Positions 33,664 through 42,449 are shown, counted from the first letter of the stretch. The stretch: DNA of 64,000 bases from Bradyrhizobium sp. CB2312 (GCF_029714425.1 NZ_CP121668.1:2439501-2503500), one strand, 5' to 3'. The notes: generated by a model from the sequence alone, not told the origin. Numbers and translations: made by a program.

Positions 33664-34512
33664 ATGCGATCCGTCGTCATCACCGGCGTGTCTACCGGCA
33701 TCGGCTGGGCCGTTGCGAAATTCCTGATCGGCCGCGGCTATCGCGTTTTCGGCAGCGTTCGCAAGCAGGCCGATGCCGAGCGGCTCCAGGGTGAGTTCGG
33801 CCCAAACTTCACGGCGCTTCTGTTCGACGTCACCGACGAGGCAGCAGTCCTCGCTGCTGCGCGAAGAGTTCGCGAGGCGCTCGGCGGCGAGACCCTGGCC
33901 GGCCTCGTCAACAATGCCGGCGTCGCGGTCGCCGGCCCCGTGCTCGAATTGTCGGCGGATGATTTCCGCCGTCAGATGGACGTCAACGTCATCGGCCCCG
34001 TGATCGCGACGCAGGCTTTCGGGCCGCTGCTCGGCGCCGACCCGTCGCTGAAGGGACCAAAGGGGCGGATCGTAATGATCAGCTCGGTCGCCGGCAGGAA
34101 CGGCAATCCGTTGTCGGCGCCTTACTGTACCTCCAAGCATGCCATCGAGGGATTGTCGGAAAGCCTCCGCCGCGAGCTGATGCTGTTCGGCATCGACGTC
34201 ATCATCGTCGCCCCCGGTGCGGTCAAGACGCCGATCTGGAGCAAGGCGGAAGAGATCGATCTGTCCGTCTACCAGAACTCGCCCTATCTGCCGGCGCTGA
34301 ACAAGGTCATGGCGTTCATGATGGAGCTCGGCGCTAAGGGTCTGCCGGCCGAGCGCATCGCCGAAATCGTGTTCGAGGCGCTGACCGCGGCAAGCCCCAA
34401 GGTGCGCTACCAGATCACGCCGGACCCGCTGCGCCATCTGATCGGCGCCGTGCTGCCGAAACGGACGCTCGATCGCATCATCGCCAAGCGGCTCGGGTTG
34501 CTGCCGCAGTGA
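33664..34512 (+). CDS. SDR family oxidoreductase
   Basis: A 282-residue short-chain dehydrogenase. The NAD(P)-binding motif is VITGVSTGIGWAVAKFL (about 5-21), followed by VNNAGVAV and the catalytic set S in MISSVAGRNGNP with Y-C-T-S-K in PYCTSKHAIEG. The C-terminal extension with LPAERIAEIVFEALTA resembles retinol/steroid-like SDRs. GGGGGAGGGGACC lies before the ATG. The substrate is unknown. Confidence 0.92.
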   Translation: MRSVVITGVSTGIGWAVAKFLIGRGYRVFGSVRKQADAERLQGEFGPNFTALLFDVTDEAAVLAAARRVREALGGETLAGLVNNAGVAVAGPVLELSADDFRRQMDVNVIGPVIATQAFGPLLGADPSLKGPKGRIVMISSVAGRNGNPLSAPYCTSKHAIEGLSESLRRELMLFGIDVIIVAPGAVKTPIWSKAEEIDLSVYQNSPYLPALNKVMAFMMELGAKGLPAERIAEIVFEALTAASPKVRYQITPDPLRHLIGAVLPKRTLDRIIAKRLGLLPQ

Positions 34513-34522
34513 GGCAGGCTCG

Positions 34523-35143
34523 TCAGCCCGCCGCCACGGTTTGCCCGCGCGGGCGCGCGGCCATTGCGATCAGCCGCAGCGCCATCACGACGAGCAGCGG
34601 AACGAGGAACGCGGCATAGAGCGGCATCGCCGGCACGCGCTTGCCGAACGACACCATGAACTGGAACCAGAGGTAATAGCCGCCGGCAAGGTGCAGCGCG
34701 CGCCAGGCGCGCGGCCCGATCAGCGCCGCGGTGCGGTCGAACGAGGTCGCGCTCATCGCGATGATGAAGCCATAGCCGATGCCGCCGAAGATGAAGGAGG
34801 CGGCTGAGGTGGCCTCGGCAAAGCCGGCCGGATCCATGCTGGCAAAGGCGACGATCGCGACCGCGTGGATGGCGTGAGAGGCGGCGAAGCTGAGGCCCAG
34901 ATAACGGCGGTTGCGGCGCTGCCATCGCGTCCAGCCGTTGGGCCACAGCCGGGCCAAAGCCGCGGCGCTGAACGCGAGGCAGAACAGCAGCAGCGAGCTG
35001 CGCGCCGTGAAACGGATCACCATGCGCACGCCCTCGACCTCGAACTGCCGCATCGAGGCGATCCACAGGCTGAGCGCGATCAGACTCAGGGTGAATACGA
35101 CGAGCAGCCGCCAGCCTTCGAACCAGCCTTGACGTCGTGACAT
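34523..35143 (-). CDS. Ferric-reductase-like transmembrane protein
   Basis: A 206-residue protein with six hydrophobic helices. The pattern resembles the ferric reductase-like membrane domain (haem b binding): helix 3-4 region FAASHAIHAVAIVAF carries two histidines and LHLAGGYYLWFQFMV carries another. No flavin or NAD domain is attached, so it may be an MsrQ-like or cytochrome b561-like subunit. GGAGGAG precedes the start at 35143. It is divergent from a TetR gene, with two matching operators between them, and is probably its target. Confidence 0.7.
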   Translation of the reverse strand: MSRRQGWFEGWRLLVVFTLSLIALSLWIASMRQFEVEGVRMVIRFTARSSLLLFCLAFSAAALARLWPNGWTRWQRRNRRYLGLSFAASHAIHAVAIVAFASMDPAGFAEATSAASFIFGGIGYGFIIAMSATSFDRTAALIGPRAWRALHLAGGYYLWFQFMVSFGKRVPAMPLYAAFLVPLLVVMALRLIAMAARPRGQTVAAG

Positions 35144-35160
35144 GGCAATCTCCTCCGTTA

Positions 35161-35177
35161 TGTAACCATCGATTACA
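35161..35177. promoter_or_regulatory. TetR-type operator, site 1
   Basis: TGTAACCATCGATTACA is an inverted repeat TGTAA-N7-TTACA lying 18 bp before the start codon of the minus-strand membrane protein gene. Confidence 0.75.
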
Positions 35178-35203
35178 TTTCGCTGCCGCGAAGCCGTCAA
35201 CGG

Positions 35204-35220
35204 TGTAATCGCTGCTTACA
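35204..35220. promoter_or_regulatory. TetR-type operator, site 2
   Basis: TGTAATCGCTGCTTACA has the same TGTAA-N7-TTACA arms as site 1, with centres 43 bp apart (four helical turns). The spacing would place two dimers on the same face of the DNA. Confidence 0.75.
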
Positions 35221-35237
35221 TTCCCGTTCAGGTGATG

Positions 35238-35342
35238 CTAAAGCGCGATGAGATCAGGATGATTCGTCATCGCGCTTTAGGTTATTGTTTGAGCATGACC
35301 TTTTCGGAAAACCGCTGCGCACTTTTCCGGATCATGCTCTAG
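35238..35342. repeat. CTAAAGCGCGATGA palindromic repeat, copy 1
   Basis: CTAAAGCGCGATGA and TCATCGCGCTTTAG are perfect 14-base inverted arms (35238-35280). They are followed by a conserved tail: AGCATGACCTTTTCGGAAAA, CCGCTGCGCAC and GGATCATGCT. The tail is itself partly inverted. It lies between the operators and the tetR start, so the tetR promoter may be inside or just upstream. A second copy is at 63486. Confidence 0.85.
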
Positions 35343-35350
35343 GAAGCGCC

Positions 35351-36004
35351 ATGCCCGCCCGACAGCCGTCCAAACCGCGTGCCCGCCGCAACAGCGCTGA
35401 AGCCCGGCCCTATCATCACGGCGACCTCCGCCGCGTACTGATCGATGCCGCGTTGCAACTGGCAGAAGAGGGGGCCGAGGTCTCGGTGCGCGAGGCTGCG
35501 CGCCGTGCCGCGGTGTCGCCGGGGGCGCCATTCCGGCACTTCCCGAACCGCGATGCCCTCATGGCGGCGGTGGCCGAGGAGGCGCAGCGGCGCTTTCGCG
35601 CCGAGATCGAGGTGGCGCTGGGCGAGGCGCCGGCCGCCGATCCGCTCGGCCGCTTCCGCGCCTTCGGCCTTGCCTATCTGCGCTGGGCGATGCGCAACCC
35701 CGCGCATTTCGAGATCATCTCCACCGGGCGCTATTTCGCCCATGGCAGCTCCAAGGAGCTGACCCGCGACAATGCCGAGCTGATCGCGCTGACCGAGCAG
35801 ATGCTGGCTGACGCCGCTAGCCAAGGCCTCCTGCGGTCGGCCGACCTCAAGCGCATCCAGATCGCCGGCCGCGCCCTGGTCTATGGCTTCGCCCGCATGA
35901 ATCTGGACGGCCACTTTCCGCGCTGGGGCGTGGCGGCGGGCGAGGTCGACCGGATGGCGGAAGCGGTGATCGACCTGTTCATCGCCGGGATCGCGAAGGC
36001 CTAG
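35351..36004 (+). CDS. TetR/AcrR family transcription regulator
   Basis: A 217-residue repressor. The basic N-terminus (ARPYHHGDLRRVLIDAALQLAEE) leads into the HTH (VSVREAARRAAVSPGAPFRHFPNRDALMAAV, about 44-74), followed by a helical ligand domain of the WHG/TetR_C type (LRWAMRNPAHFEIISTGRYF). The ATG at 35351 (after AGGAAG) was selected. It faces the ferric-reductase-like gene, and two TGTAA-N7-TTACA sites in the gap are its likely operators. The inducer is unknown. Confidence 0.9.
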   Translation: MPARQPSKPRARRNSAEARPYHHGDLRRVLIDAALQLAEEGAEVSVREAARRAAVSPGAPFRHFPNRDALMAAVAEEAQRRFRAEIEVALGEAPAADPLGRFRAFGLAYLRWAMRNPAHFEIISTGRYFAHGSSKELTRDNAELIALTEQMLADAASQGLLRSADLKRIQIAGRALVYGFARMNLDGHFPRWGVAAGEVDRMAEAVIDLFIAGIAKA

Positions 36005-36008
36005 CCAT

Positions 36009-36056
36009 CCGACCCTCATGGTGGAGGAGGCGCGCGGGCTCCTCAGGGTGAGGGCG
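36009..36056. repeat. Short CCCTCATGG / CAGGGTGAGGG repeat
   Basis: GACCCTCATGGTGGAGGAGG and CTCCTCAGGGTGAGGGC are an imperfect inverted pair around GCGCGCGGG. It lies 5 bp after the tetR stop and may end its transcript. It belongs to a type of short intergenic repeat common in bradyrhizobia (from memory). Confidence 0.5.
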
Positions 36057-36268
36057 GTGTTGAATGAGATGCGCCGAAGCGTGCGGCACATTCGCGCGTT
36101 GCTAACATTAAGCGAAGGTCGGACGCCGGATCGCGTTGCCTGCCCGTGACGGTTCCGTTACAGTTTTGTGACACGGTGCAGGCTTCCGGCTGCGCCGGAC
36201 GCCGCAGCCGTTGGGGCCGGCTCGACGGCTTGGCATCACCGCACCGGACCAGAAGTTGCGTGTCGTCG

Positions 36269-37981
36269 ATGGCGTCCGCGCCCAATCCAGGTCCTTCTGC
36301 CGCCACCGCCGTGCTGGCGAGCGTCGCCGCGCTCGGCATCTGGCGGCTGCTCGCGGTCGCGGTGCCGCATCTCGCCGCGCTGGCGCTGATGTACGAGACC
36401 GAGACCGATTTCGGCTCGCGTCTCTCCTTCGCGCTGGCCTGGGGCATCCTCAACTTCTTCTGGATCACGCTGCTGCGGCGGCCGGCGCTGTCGGGCGCGC
36501 TGTCGCTGACCATGGTCGTCGTGCTGGTGCTACTGTCGCGCCTCAAGCACGACGTGGTGCAGATGACGGTCAACTTCATCGACCTGATGATGATCGACCG
36601 CGACACCGTCGCGTTCCTGTTCACGATCTTCCCGAACCTGCGCTGGTCGGTGATCGGGGCCGGCCTCGTCACGCTGCCGCTGATGTACGCGCTGTGGTGG
36701 CTCGATCCGTTCCGGATCCGGCGCCTGCCCGCGCTCGCCTGCAAGCTCGCCTGTCTTGCCGCGCTGGTCGGCTATTCGCTCTATCATCCTGATGAGGCCT
36801 GGCGCGGCTATTACGACGACGGCTATCTCTCGAAGTTCTTCCGCTCCGGCGTCGCCGCGGTCTCCGATTTCGCGCAATACGGCTTCATGGAGTCGGCGGC
36901 CTCGACCAATGAGCGGCTCAACATGCCGCTGGTCGATGCCTGCCATCCCGCCGGCCGCCGGCCGAACATCATCATGATCCATGATGAATCGAGCTTCGAC
37001 ATCCGCGCCGCTGATGGCATCAAGGTGCCGGTAGGTTATGGCAGCCATTTCAAGTCCTGGGACGGCAGGCAGCGCACCTTCCTAGCGGAAAGCAATGGCG
37101 GGCCGAGCTGGTTCACCGAATACAACGTGCTCGCGGGACTCTCCTCGCGTTCGTTCGGCCGCTTCGCCTATTTCGTGACGCGCATCGCCTCGAACCGCGT
37201 CGAGCGCGGCCTGCCGCTGGCGCTGCGCCGCTGCGGCTACGATACGATGTCGCTCTATCCCGCCCATGGCGGCTTCATGGGCGCGCGCAGCTTTCAGCTG
37301 ACGACCGGCGTCGAGCGCTTCCTCGACGCGAAGGACCTCGGCGCCAGGGATGTCGAGCCCGACAGCTTCTTCTATGACAAGGCGCTGCAGCTGATGGGCC
37401 AGCAGCCGCCGAACAAGCCGCTGTTCACCTTCATCTATCTCGGCGCCAATCATTTCCCCTGGGAGACGCGCTACCGTCCGGACCTGCTGCCGAGCTGGCG
37501 TGCGCCGGGCAATGTGCCGTCCATCGACGAATATCTGCGCCGCCAGGCGATGAGCGCCGAGCAGTACAAGGCGTTCGTCGCGGGGCTGAAGAAGAACTTT
37601 CCGGGCGAGCCGTTCCTGATCGTGCGCTATGGCGATCATCAGCCGGAATTCGCGCCGAACCTGCTCGAGCCCGGGCTCGACGAGGGCGCGATCGGCAAGA
37701 AGCTCGACGCCTACGATCCGCGCCTCTACGCGACTTATTACGCGATCGATGCCGTCAATTTCGCGCCGGTCAAAACCGAGGCCGTGATGGACACGGTCGA
37801 CGGCCCCTATCTGCCGCTGGTGATCCAGGAGGCCGCCGGCATCCCGCTCGATCCGTCCTTCGCCGAACAGAAGCAGATCATGCTCCGCTGCAAGGGCATC
37901 TTCTACGGCTGCAAGGACGGCGCTGAGGCGCGGCGGTTGAATCGGCTGCTGATCAATGCCGGGATGATCCGGGGGCTGTGA
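36269..37981 (+). CDS. Membrane-anchored alkaline phosphatase superfamily enzyme (LTA-synthase/sulfatase-like)
   Basis: A 570-residue protein. Five hydrophobic helices lie in the first about 190 residues. The extracytoplasmic domain follows, with the first metal site in NIIMIHDESSFDIR, a nucleophile region GGPSWFTEYNVLAGLSSRSFG, LFTFIYLGANHFPWETRY and the late metal site VRYGDHQPEF. This is the LTA-synthase/phosphoglycerol-transferase layout. The usual threonine nucleophile position appears to be Ser or is shifted. The reaction may be transfer of a phospho-group to an envelope lipid or glycan. A GTG at 36260 is an alternative start. Confidence 0.75.
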   Translation: MASAPNPGPSAATAVLASVAALGIWRLLAVAVPHLAALALMYETETDFGSRLSFALAWGILNFFWITLLRRPALSGALSLTMVVVLVLLSRLKHDVVQMTVNFIDLMMIDRDTVAFLFTIFPNLRWSVIGAGLVTLPLMYALWWLDPFRIRRLPALACKLACLAALVGYSLYHPDEAWRGYYDDGYLSKFFRSGVAAVSDFAQYGFMESAASTNERLNMPLVDACHPAGRRPNIIMIHDESSFDIRAADGIKVPVGYGSHFKSWDGRQRTFLAESNGGPSWFTEYNVLAGLSSRSFGRFAYFVTRIASNRVERGLPLALRRCGYDTMSLYPAHGGFMGARSFQLTTGVERFLDAKDLGARDVEPDSFFYDKALQLMGQQPPNKPLFTFIYLGANHFPWETRYRPDLLPSWRAPGNVPSIDEYLRRQAMSAEQYKAFVAGLKKNFPGEPFLIVRYGDHQPEFAPNLLEPGLDEGAIGKKLDAYDPRLYATYYAIDAVNFAPVKTEAVMDTVDGPYLPLVIQEAAGIPLDPSFAEQKQIMLRCKGIFYGCKDGAEARRLNRLLINAGMIRGL

Positions 37982-38007
37982 GGACCGGCATCCAGAATCG
38001 TAGAGAT

Positions 38008-38119
38008 CGTAGGGTGGGCAAAGCGACTTGTCCGCCGTAGCTCGGAGAGCGAAGGCGGAAGCGTGCCCACCATTCCGTTGTGGTGGGCACGGCGCTTACG
38101 CGCCTTTGCCCACCCTACG
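38008..38119. repeat. GTGGGC palindromic repeat, copy 2 (with nested insert)
   Basis: The outer arms are CGTAGGGTGGGCAAAGCG and TTTGCCCACCCTACG, as at 23705 and 54135. This copy has about 30 extra bases in its left half (TTGTCCGCCGTAGCTCGGAG followed by AGCGAAGGCGGAAG), which is itself a small inverted element (TCCGCC / GGCGGA). It lies between convergent genes. Confidence 0.85.
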
Positions 38120-38129
38120 AAATGCTAGC

Positions 38130-39689
38130 TTAACGTTCACCCACCTTCCCCCACAGCCACTTCGCCACCGCATCCGGCGATGAATTCGCATCATTGCCGC
38201 TGGCGCGCAGGTTTGCCTCGCGCATGGTGGCGATGTCGATCTTGCCGAGCAACGGCTTGAGCGCGGCCTGCAATTTCTCATCGCCGGCGCGCTTTGGCGC
38301 CAGCAGCAGGATCGCGTCGTAAGGCGGGATCGCGTGCCGGGGATCGTCGAGCACGACAAGATCGTATTTCGCGATCAGCCCGTCGCTGGTGTAGCCGGCG
38401 ATCACGTCGACCTCGCCGCTGGCGACCGCCGCATACATGAAGTCCGGCTGCATCTGGCGCTGGGCGCGGAACGAGAGGCCATAGGCCTTTTGCAGGGCGG
38501 CCCATTCGGGCCGTGAGAAGAACTCGTAGTCGCCGGCCATCGACATCGCCGGCGCGTGTGCGGCGAGATCGGCGATGCTGCGGATGTGAAGCGCCTCGGC
38601 GCGCTTCCTCGGCATCACCAGCGCATAGGCATTCTCGAAGCCGAGCTCGCCGAGCAGGGTGATGTTGTGCTTGGCGAGCGCCGTCTTCAGGTCAGCCAGC
38701 AGTTCCGCGCGGGGCTTGATGTCGGTGCGGTGCAGCTGATTGGCCCAGAGCGTCCCGGAATAGTCGACATAGAGGTCGATGTCGCCGGCCTTCAGCGCCT
38801 CGAAGATTACGCTGGAGCCGAGGCCCGACCGCGCAGTGGCGGAGAGACCTGCCGCCTGGAGGCGGTCGCGGAGCAGGGCCGACAGCACATATTGCTCGGC
38901 AAAGGTCTTGGCGCCGACGACATAGTTTTGCGGCGAGCGCGCCATCGTCGGCACCAGCGTCGTGGCGACCAGCGCCGCAATTCCAATACCGCCGAGCGCG
39001 GTGCGCACGCGGCGGCGCCGGCGCAAGCCGCTTTCGATCAGGCCGAGCAGCTGATCGACGGCGAGCGCCAGCAGTGCCGAGGCAAGGCAGCCGAACAGCA
39101 CGAACACCCAGTTTTGGGTCTGAAGCCCGGCAAAGATGAAATTGCCGAGGCTGGTCTGCCCGATCGGTGTCGAGAGCGTCGCGGTGCCGATCACCCACAC
39201 CGCGGCGGTGCGGATGCCCGCCATCATCACCGGCAGTGCCAGCGGCAGTTCGACCATGACGAGCGACTGCCGCGCGGTCATGCCGACACCCTTGGCAGCC
39301 TCGATCAGCGCCGGATCGATACCGTTGAGGCCGGTGATGCCGTTGCGCAGCACCGGCAGCATCGAATAGAGCGCCAGCGCCAGCATCGCCGGCAGGAAGC
39401 CGAACGCGGAGAAGGAGACGCCGAACCAGGAGAGCGTGACCGAGGCAGCTAGCAGCAGCAGCGGATAGAACAGTGCAAGCAGCGCCAGCCCCGGTACCGT
39501 CTGCACGACGCTGGCGAGCGCGAGCAGGACCGCGCGCGGCGCCGGGCTGTTGCGCGTGAGAATCGCCAGCGGCAGACTGACCGCGAGACCGAGCGCCAGC
39601 GCGGCGAGGCTCACCCGCACATGGTTGCCGAGATAGTCGGGCAAATGCGCCAGCGCCTCGCCCCAGCGCGGATCATTGAGGAGGCTCAT
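38130..39689 (-). CDS. Osmoprotectant-type ABC transporter permease fused to binding domain
   Basis: A 519-residue fusion. Residues 1-215 form the permease with the conserved EAAKGVGMTARQSLVMVELPLALPVMMAG loop. Residues 235-519 are an OpuAC-type substrate-binding domain (YVVGAKTFAEQYVLSALLRDRLQ; GDIDLYVDYSGTLW; DVIAGYTSDGLIAKYDLVVLDD). Such fusions carry glycine betaine, choline or other quaternary amines; the binding half is tethered on the periplasmic side. The ATP-binding gene overlaps it by 4 nt. The start in 39689 is well supported by length and by the overlap. Confidence 0.9.
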   Translation of the reverse strand: MSLLNDPRWGEALAHLPDYLGNHVRVSLAALALGLAVSLPLAILTRNSPAPRAVLLALASVVQTVPGLALLALFYPLLLLAASVTLSWFGVSFSAFGFLPAMLALALYSMLPVLRNGITGLNGIDPALIEAAKGVGMTARQSLVMVELPLALPVMMAGIRTAAVWVIGTATLSTPIGQTSLGNFIFAGLQTQNWVFVLFGCLASALLALAVDQLLGLIESGLRRRRRVRTALGGIGIAALVATTLVPTMARSPQNYVVGAKTFAEQYVLSALLRDRLQAAGLSATARSGLGSSVIFEALKAGDIDLYVDYSGTLWANQLHRTDIKPRAELLADLKTALAKHNITLLGELGFENAYALVMPRKRAEALHIRSIADLAAHAPAMSMAGDYEFFSRPEWAALQKAYGLSFRAQRQMQPDFMYAAVASGEVDVIAGYTSDGLIAKYDLVVLDDPRHAIPPYDAILLLAPKRAGDEKLQAALKPLLGKIDIATMREANLRASGNDANSSPDAVAKWLWGKVGER

Positions 39690-40468
39690 GCCGCACCGCT
39701 CTGCGGCAGCAGCGCGTTCAGCCGCTCGACCTGGCGCCGCGGCGTGCGCAGCAGCTCCAGCACATAGGCGTCGCTGCTCTTGGACAGCTCCGCCGGTGTG
39801 CCCTGCGCCAGCAGCTTGCCGCCGCGCATCACCGCGATGCGGTCGGCCAGCAGGATGGCCTCGGTCATGTCGTGCGTGATCATGACGGTGGTCAGGCCGA
39901 GCTTCTTGTGCAGCGCGCGATAGTCGTCACCGAGCGCATCGCGGGTGAGGGGATCGAGCGCGCCGAACGGCTCGTCCATCAACACGATGCGCGGGCGCGC
40001 CGCCAGCGCCCGCGCCACTCCGACGCGCTGCCGCTGACCGCCCGAGAGCGCTTCGGGGAGGCGGTCGCGATGGGCGCTGCGGTCGAGCTGCACGAGCTCG
40101 AGCAGCTCGTCGACCCGCACCGCGATATCCGCCGCTGGCGCGCCCAGCAATCTTGGCGTGATCCCGATATTGTCGGCGACGCTCAAATGCGGGAATAGCC
40201 CGCCGCTCTGGAAGACATAGCCGATCCGTCGCCGCAGTGCGACCGGATCGACGTTTAGCACGTCCTCGCCTTCGACCGTGATGGTGCCGGCATCGGCCTC
40301 GATCAGCCGGTTGGCGAGCCGCAGCAACGTGGTCTTGCCCGAGCCCGAGCCGCCGACGATGGCCACGAACTCGCCCTCGTCAATGTCGAGCGAGACGTCA
40401 TCCACGGCCTTGAGCAGGCCAAAGCTCTTGGTGACGTGGGCGTAGCTGATGGCCAGCTTGGAAGGCAT
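39686..40468 (-). CDS. Osmoprotectant-type ABC transporter ATP-binding protein
   Basis: A 260-residue ABC ATPase of the glycine betaine/quaternary amine type. Walker A is GGSGSGKTTLLR (about 38-49), the signature is LSGGQRQRVGVARAL, and Walker B is RIVLMDEPFGALDPLTR. It ends without the CBS domains found in OpuAA/ProV, so it is not controlled by that route. Its stop overlaps the fused permease/binding gene by 4 nt. A repeat-rich gap separates it from the divergent ABC operon at 40744. Confidence 0.92.
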   Translation of the reverse strand: MPSKLAISYAHVTKSFGLLKAVDDVSLDIDEGEFVAIVGGSGSGKTTLLRLANRLIEADAGTITVEGEDVLNVDPVALRRRIGYVFQSGGLFPHLSVADNIGITPRLLGAPAADIAVRVDELLELVQLDRSAHRDRLPEALSGGQRQRVGVARALAARPRIVLMDEPFGALDPLTRDALGDDYRALHKKLGLTTVMITHDMTEAILLADRIAVMRGGKLLAQGTPAELSKSSDAYVLELLRTPRRQVERLNALLPQSGAA

Positions 40469-40487
40469 TCGACGCGGCTCGCTCTTC

Positions 40488-40649
40488 CTTACCCTCCCCT
40501 GGAGGGGGAGGGTCGCTCGCGCGCAGCGCGGGCGGGGTGGGGTGATCTCTCAACGCGGGCGGTGTTGGACGTGGAGGGACCGTCACCCCACCCCGGTCCG
40601 CATTCCGCTTCGCTTCATGCGCACCGACCCCCCTCCAGGGGAGGGTAAG
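40488..40649. repeat. CTTACCCTCCCCTGGAGGGG palindromic repeat
   Basis: The outer arms CTTACCCTCCCCTGGAGGGG (40488) and CCCCTCCAGGGGAGGGTAAG (ending 40649) are perfect inverted copies of 20 bases. Inner inverted segments (GGGGTGGGGTGATC / GTCACCCCACCCC) extend the palindrome. It fills most of the gap between divergent ABC genes, so both promoters must lie within it or at its edges. Confidence 0.9.
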
Positions 40650-40743
40650 AGCACGGCAAGAGCCCATGCGTAGCACGCTTGGCGGCTTGATTGAACTTGG
40701 CGGCGCGAGCGGCTAAGGCATCGGATCAAGTTGGAGGGAACAC

Positions 40744-41562
40744 ATGACAACGCCCACGGCAGTGGCGCTGGAAGATGCCAAGGTTGCGTTCCGGCTCGGG
40801 GACGGGCGGGTCTATACGGCGGTGGAGAAGGCGCATCTTACGGTGGCACAGGGCGAGTTCGTTGCCATCGTCGGCCCGACCGGCTGCGGGAAATCGACGC
40901 TGCTCAACGTCGCGGCCGGTCTGCTCAAGCCTGCCGCCGGCAACGTCAAGATTTTCGACCGGCCGCTGGCAGGGCTGAACCGGGATGCCGGCTACCTGTT
41001 CCAGGCCGATGCGCTGTTCCCCTGGAAGACCGCGCTCGACAATGTCGCGATTGGGCTCGAGATCAAAGGCACGCCGCGTGCCGAGGCGCTGCCGCGGGCG
41101 CAGAAATGGCTGACCTCGGTTGGTCTTGGCGCCTTCGCCGGCCGCTATCCGCACATGCTCTCCGGCGGCCAGCGCAAGCGCGTGGCACTGGCCCAGGTGC
41201 TGATCCGCGATCCAAAGATCCTGCTGATGGACGAGCCGTTCGGGCCGCTCGATGCGCAGACCCGCCAGGTGATGGGCAATCTGCTGCTCGACCTCTGGAA
41301 CGCCGACCGCAAGGCCGTGCTGTTCGTCACCCATGATCTCGAAGAGGCGATCGCGCTCGCCGATCGCGTGGTGATCATGTCGGCCGGGCCGTCCTCGCGG
41401 ATCATCGGCGACTGGCGCGTGAGCCTGCCGCGCCCGCGTGATATCTTCGAGGTGCGGCTCGACAAGGAGTTCCACGCCCTCCATCGCGAGATCTGGAGCG
41501 TGCTGAAGGACGAGGTGATGAAGGGTTACGCGCAATCCACTCACGCGGCGGAGGCGGTCTGA
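40744..41562 (+). CDS. NitT/TauT-type ABC transporter ATP-binding protein
   Basis: A 272-residue ATPase of the SsuB/TauB/NrtD family. Walker A is GPTGCGKSTLLN (about 43-54), the signature is LSGGQRKRVALAQ, Walker B is ILLMDEPFGPLDAQTR, and the switch His is in LFVTHDLEEAI. It likely drives uptake of nitrate, sulfonate, taurine or a thiamine-precursor-like solute together with the permease that overlaps its stop by 1 nt. The likely binding protein is 4 kb further on (46454). TTGGAGGGAACAC precedes the ATG. Confidence 0.92.
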   Translation: MTTPTAVALEDAKVAFRLGDGRVYTAVEKAHLTVAQGEFVAIVGPTGCGKSTLLNVAAGLLKPAAGNVKIFDRPLAGLNRDAGYLFQADALFPWKTALDNVAIGLEIKGTPRAEALPRAQKWLTSVGLGAFAGRYPHMLSGGQRKRVALAQVLIRDPKILLMDEPFGPLDAQTRQVMGNLLLDLWNADRKAVLFVTHDLEEAIALADRVVIMSAGPSSRIIGDWRVSLPRPRDIFEVRLDKEFHALHREIWSVLKDEVMKGYAQSTHAAEAV

Positions 41563-42347
41563 TGTCGCGCCCGACGCTGTTTGCGCTGCAAGTCCTGGTC
41601 GCGGTCGTCTGCATCGTGCTGTGGCAGGTGCTGTCGACCGTTCCCGTGTTCGGCAAGATCCTGCTGCCGCCGTTCTTCTTCTCCAACCCGTTCGACGTCT
41701 TCAGCCAGATCGTGAAATGGTTCGCCTCCGGCGTGATATGGAAGCATCTCGGCATCACGCTCGCCGAGTCCATCCTCGCCTTCGTGATCGGATCGCTCGG
41801 TGGCGTTCTTGTCGGCTTCTGGTTCGCGCGCCAGCCGATCGTCGCCGCGGTGTTCGATCCCTACGTGAAGATGGTCAACGCGTTGCCGCGCGTCGTGCTC
41901 GCGCCGATCTTCGCGCTGTGGCTCGGCCTCGGCATCTGGTCCAAGGTCGCGCTCGGCGTGACGCTGGTGTTCTTCATCGTCTTCTTCAACGTCTATCAGG
42001 GCGTCAAGGAGGTCAGCCGCACCGTCCTCGATAACGGCCGCATGCTCGGCATGAGCGAGCGGCAGCTGATGCAGCACGTCTATTGGCCCTCGGCACTGTC
42101 CTGGATGTTCTCCTCGCTGCACACCTCGGTCGGCTTCGCCGTGGTCGGCGCTGTCGTCGGCGAATATCTGGGATCGGCGGCGGGGCTCGGCTATCTCATC
42201 CAGCAGGCCGAGGGCGTGTTCGACGTCGCCGGCGTCTTCGCCGGCATGTTCGTGCTGTCGGTCTTCGTCATCCTGATCGATTTCGGGGTGACGCTGGTTG
42301 AGCGCAGGCTGCTGGTGTGGCGGCCGACGGTGGACGGGCGCGGCTGA
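41562..42347 (+). CDS. NitT/TauT-type ABC transporter permease
   Basis: A 261-residue permease with six helices. The conserved loop for ATPase contact is EVSRTVLDNGRMLGMSERQLMQHVYWPSAL, and the NALPRVVLAPIFALWLGLG segment is diagnostic of the SsuC/TauC family. The start codon overlaps the last base of the ATPase gene (TGATG). No binding-protein gene follows directly, which is unusual for this family. A possible partner lies at 46454. Confidence 0.92.
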   Translation: MSRPTLFALQVLVAVVCIVLWQVLSTVPVFGKILLPPFFFSNPFDVFSQIVKWFASGVIWKHLGITLAESILAFVIGSLGGVLVGFWFARQPIVAAVFDPYVKMVNALPRVVLAPIFALWLGLGIWSKVALGVTLVFFIVFFNVYQGVKEVSRTVLDNGRMLGMSERQLMQHVYWPSALSWMFSSLHTSVGFAVVGAVVGEYLGSAAGLGYLIQQAEGVFDVAGVFAGMFVLSVFVILIDFGVTLVERRLLVWRPTVDGRG

Positions 42348-42449
42348 ACCGCCTCGTTTGGCCGCTGACATTTATGTGATTGGCCGGCCGGAATAGAACG
42401 CGCGCCCACGCGTCAAACCCCCATGCAACCACCCGCATGGGAGTTTTCG

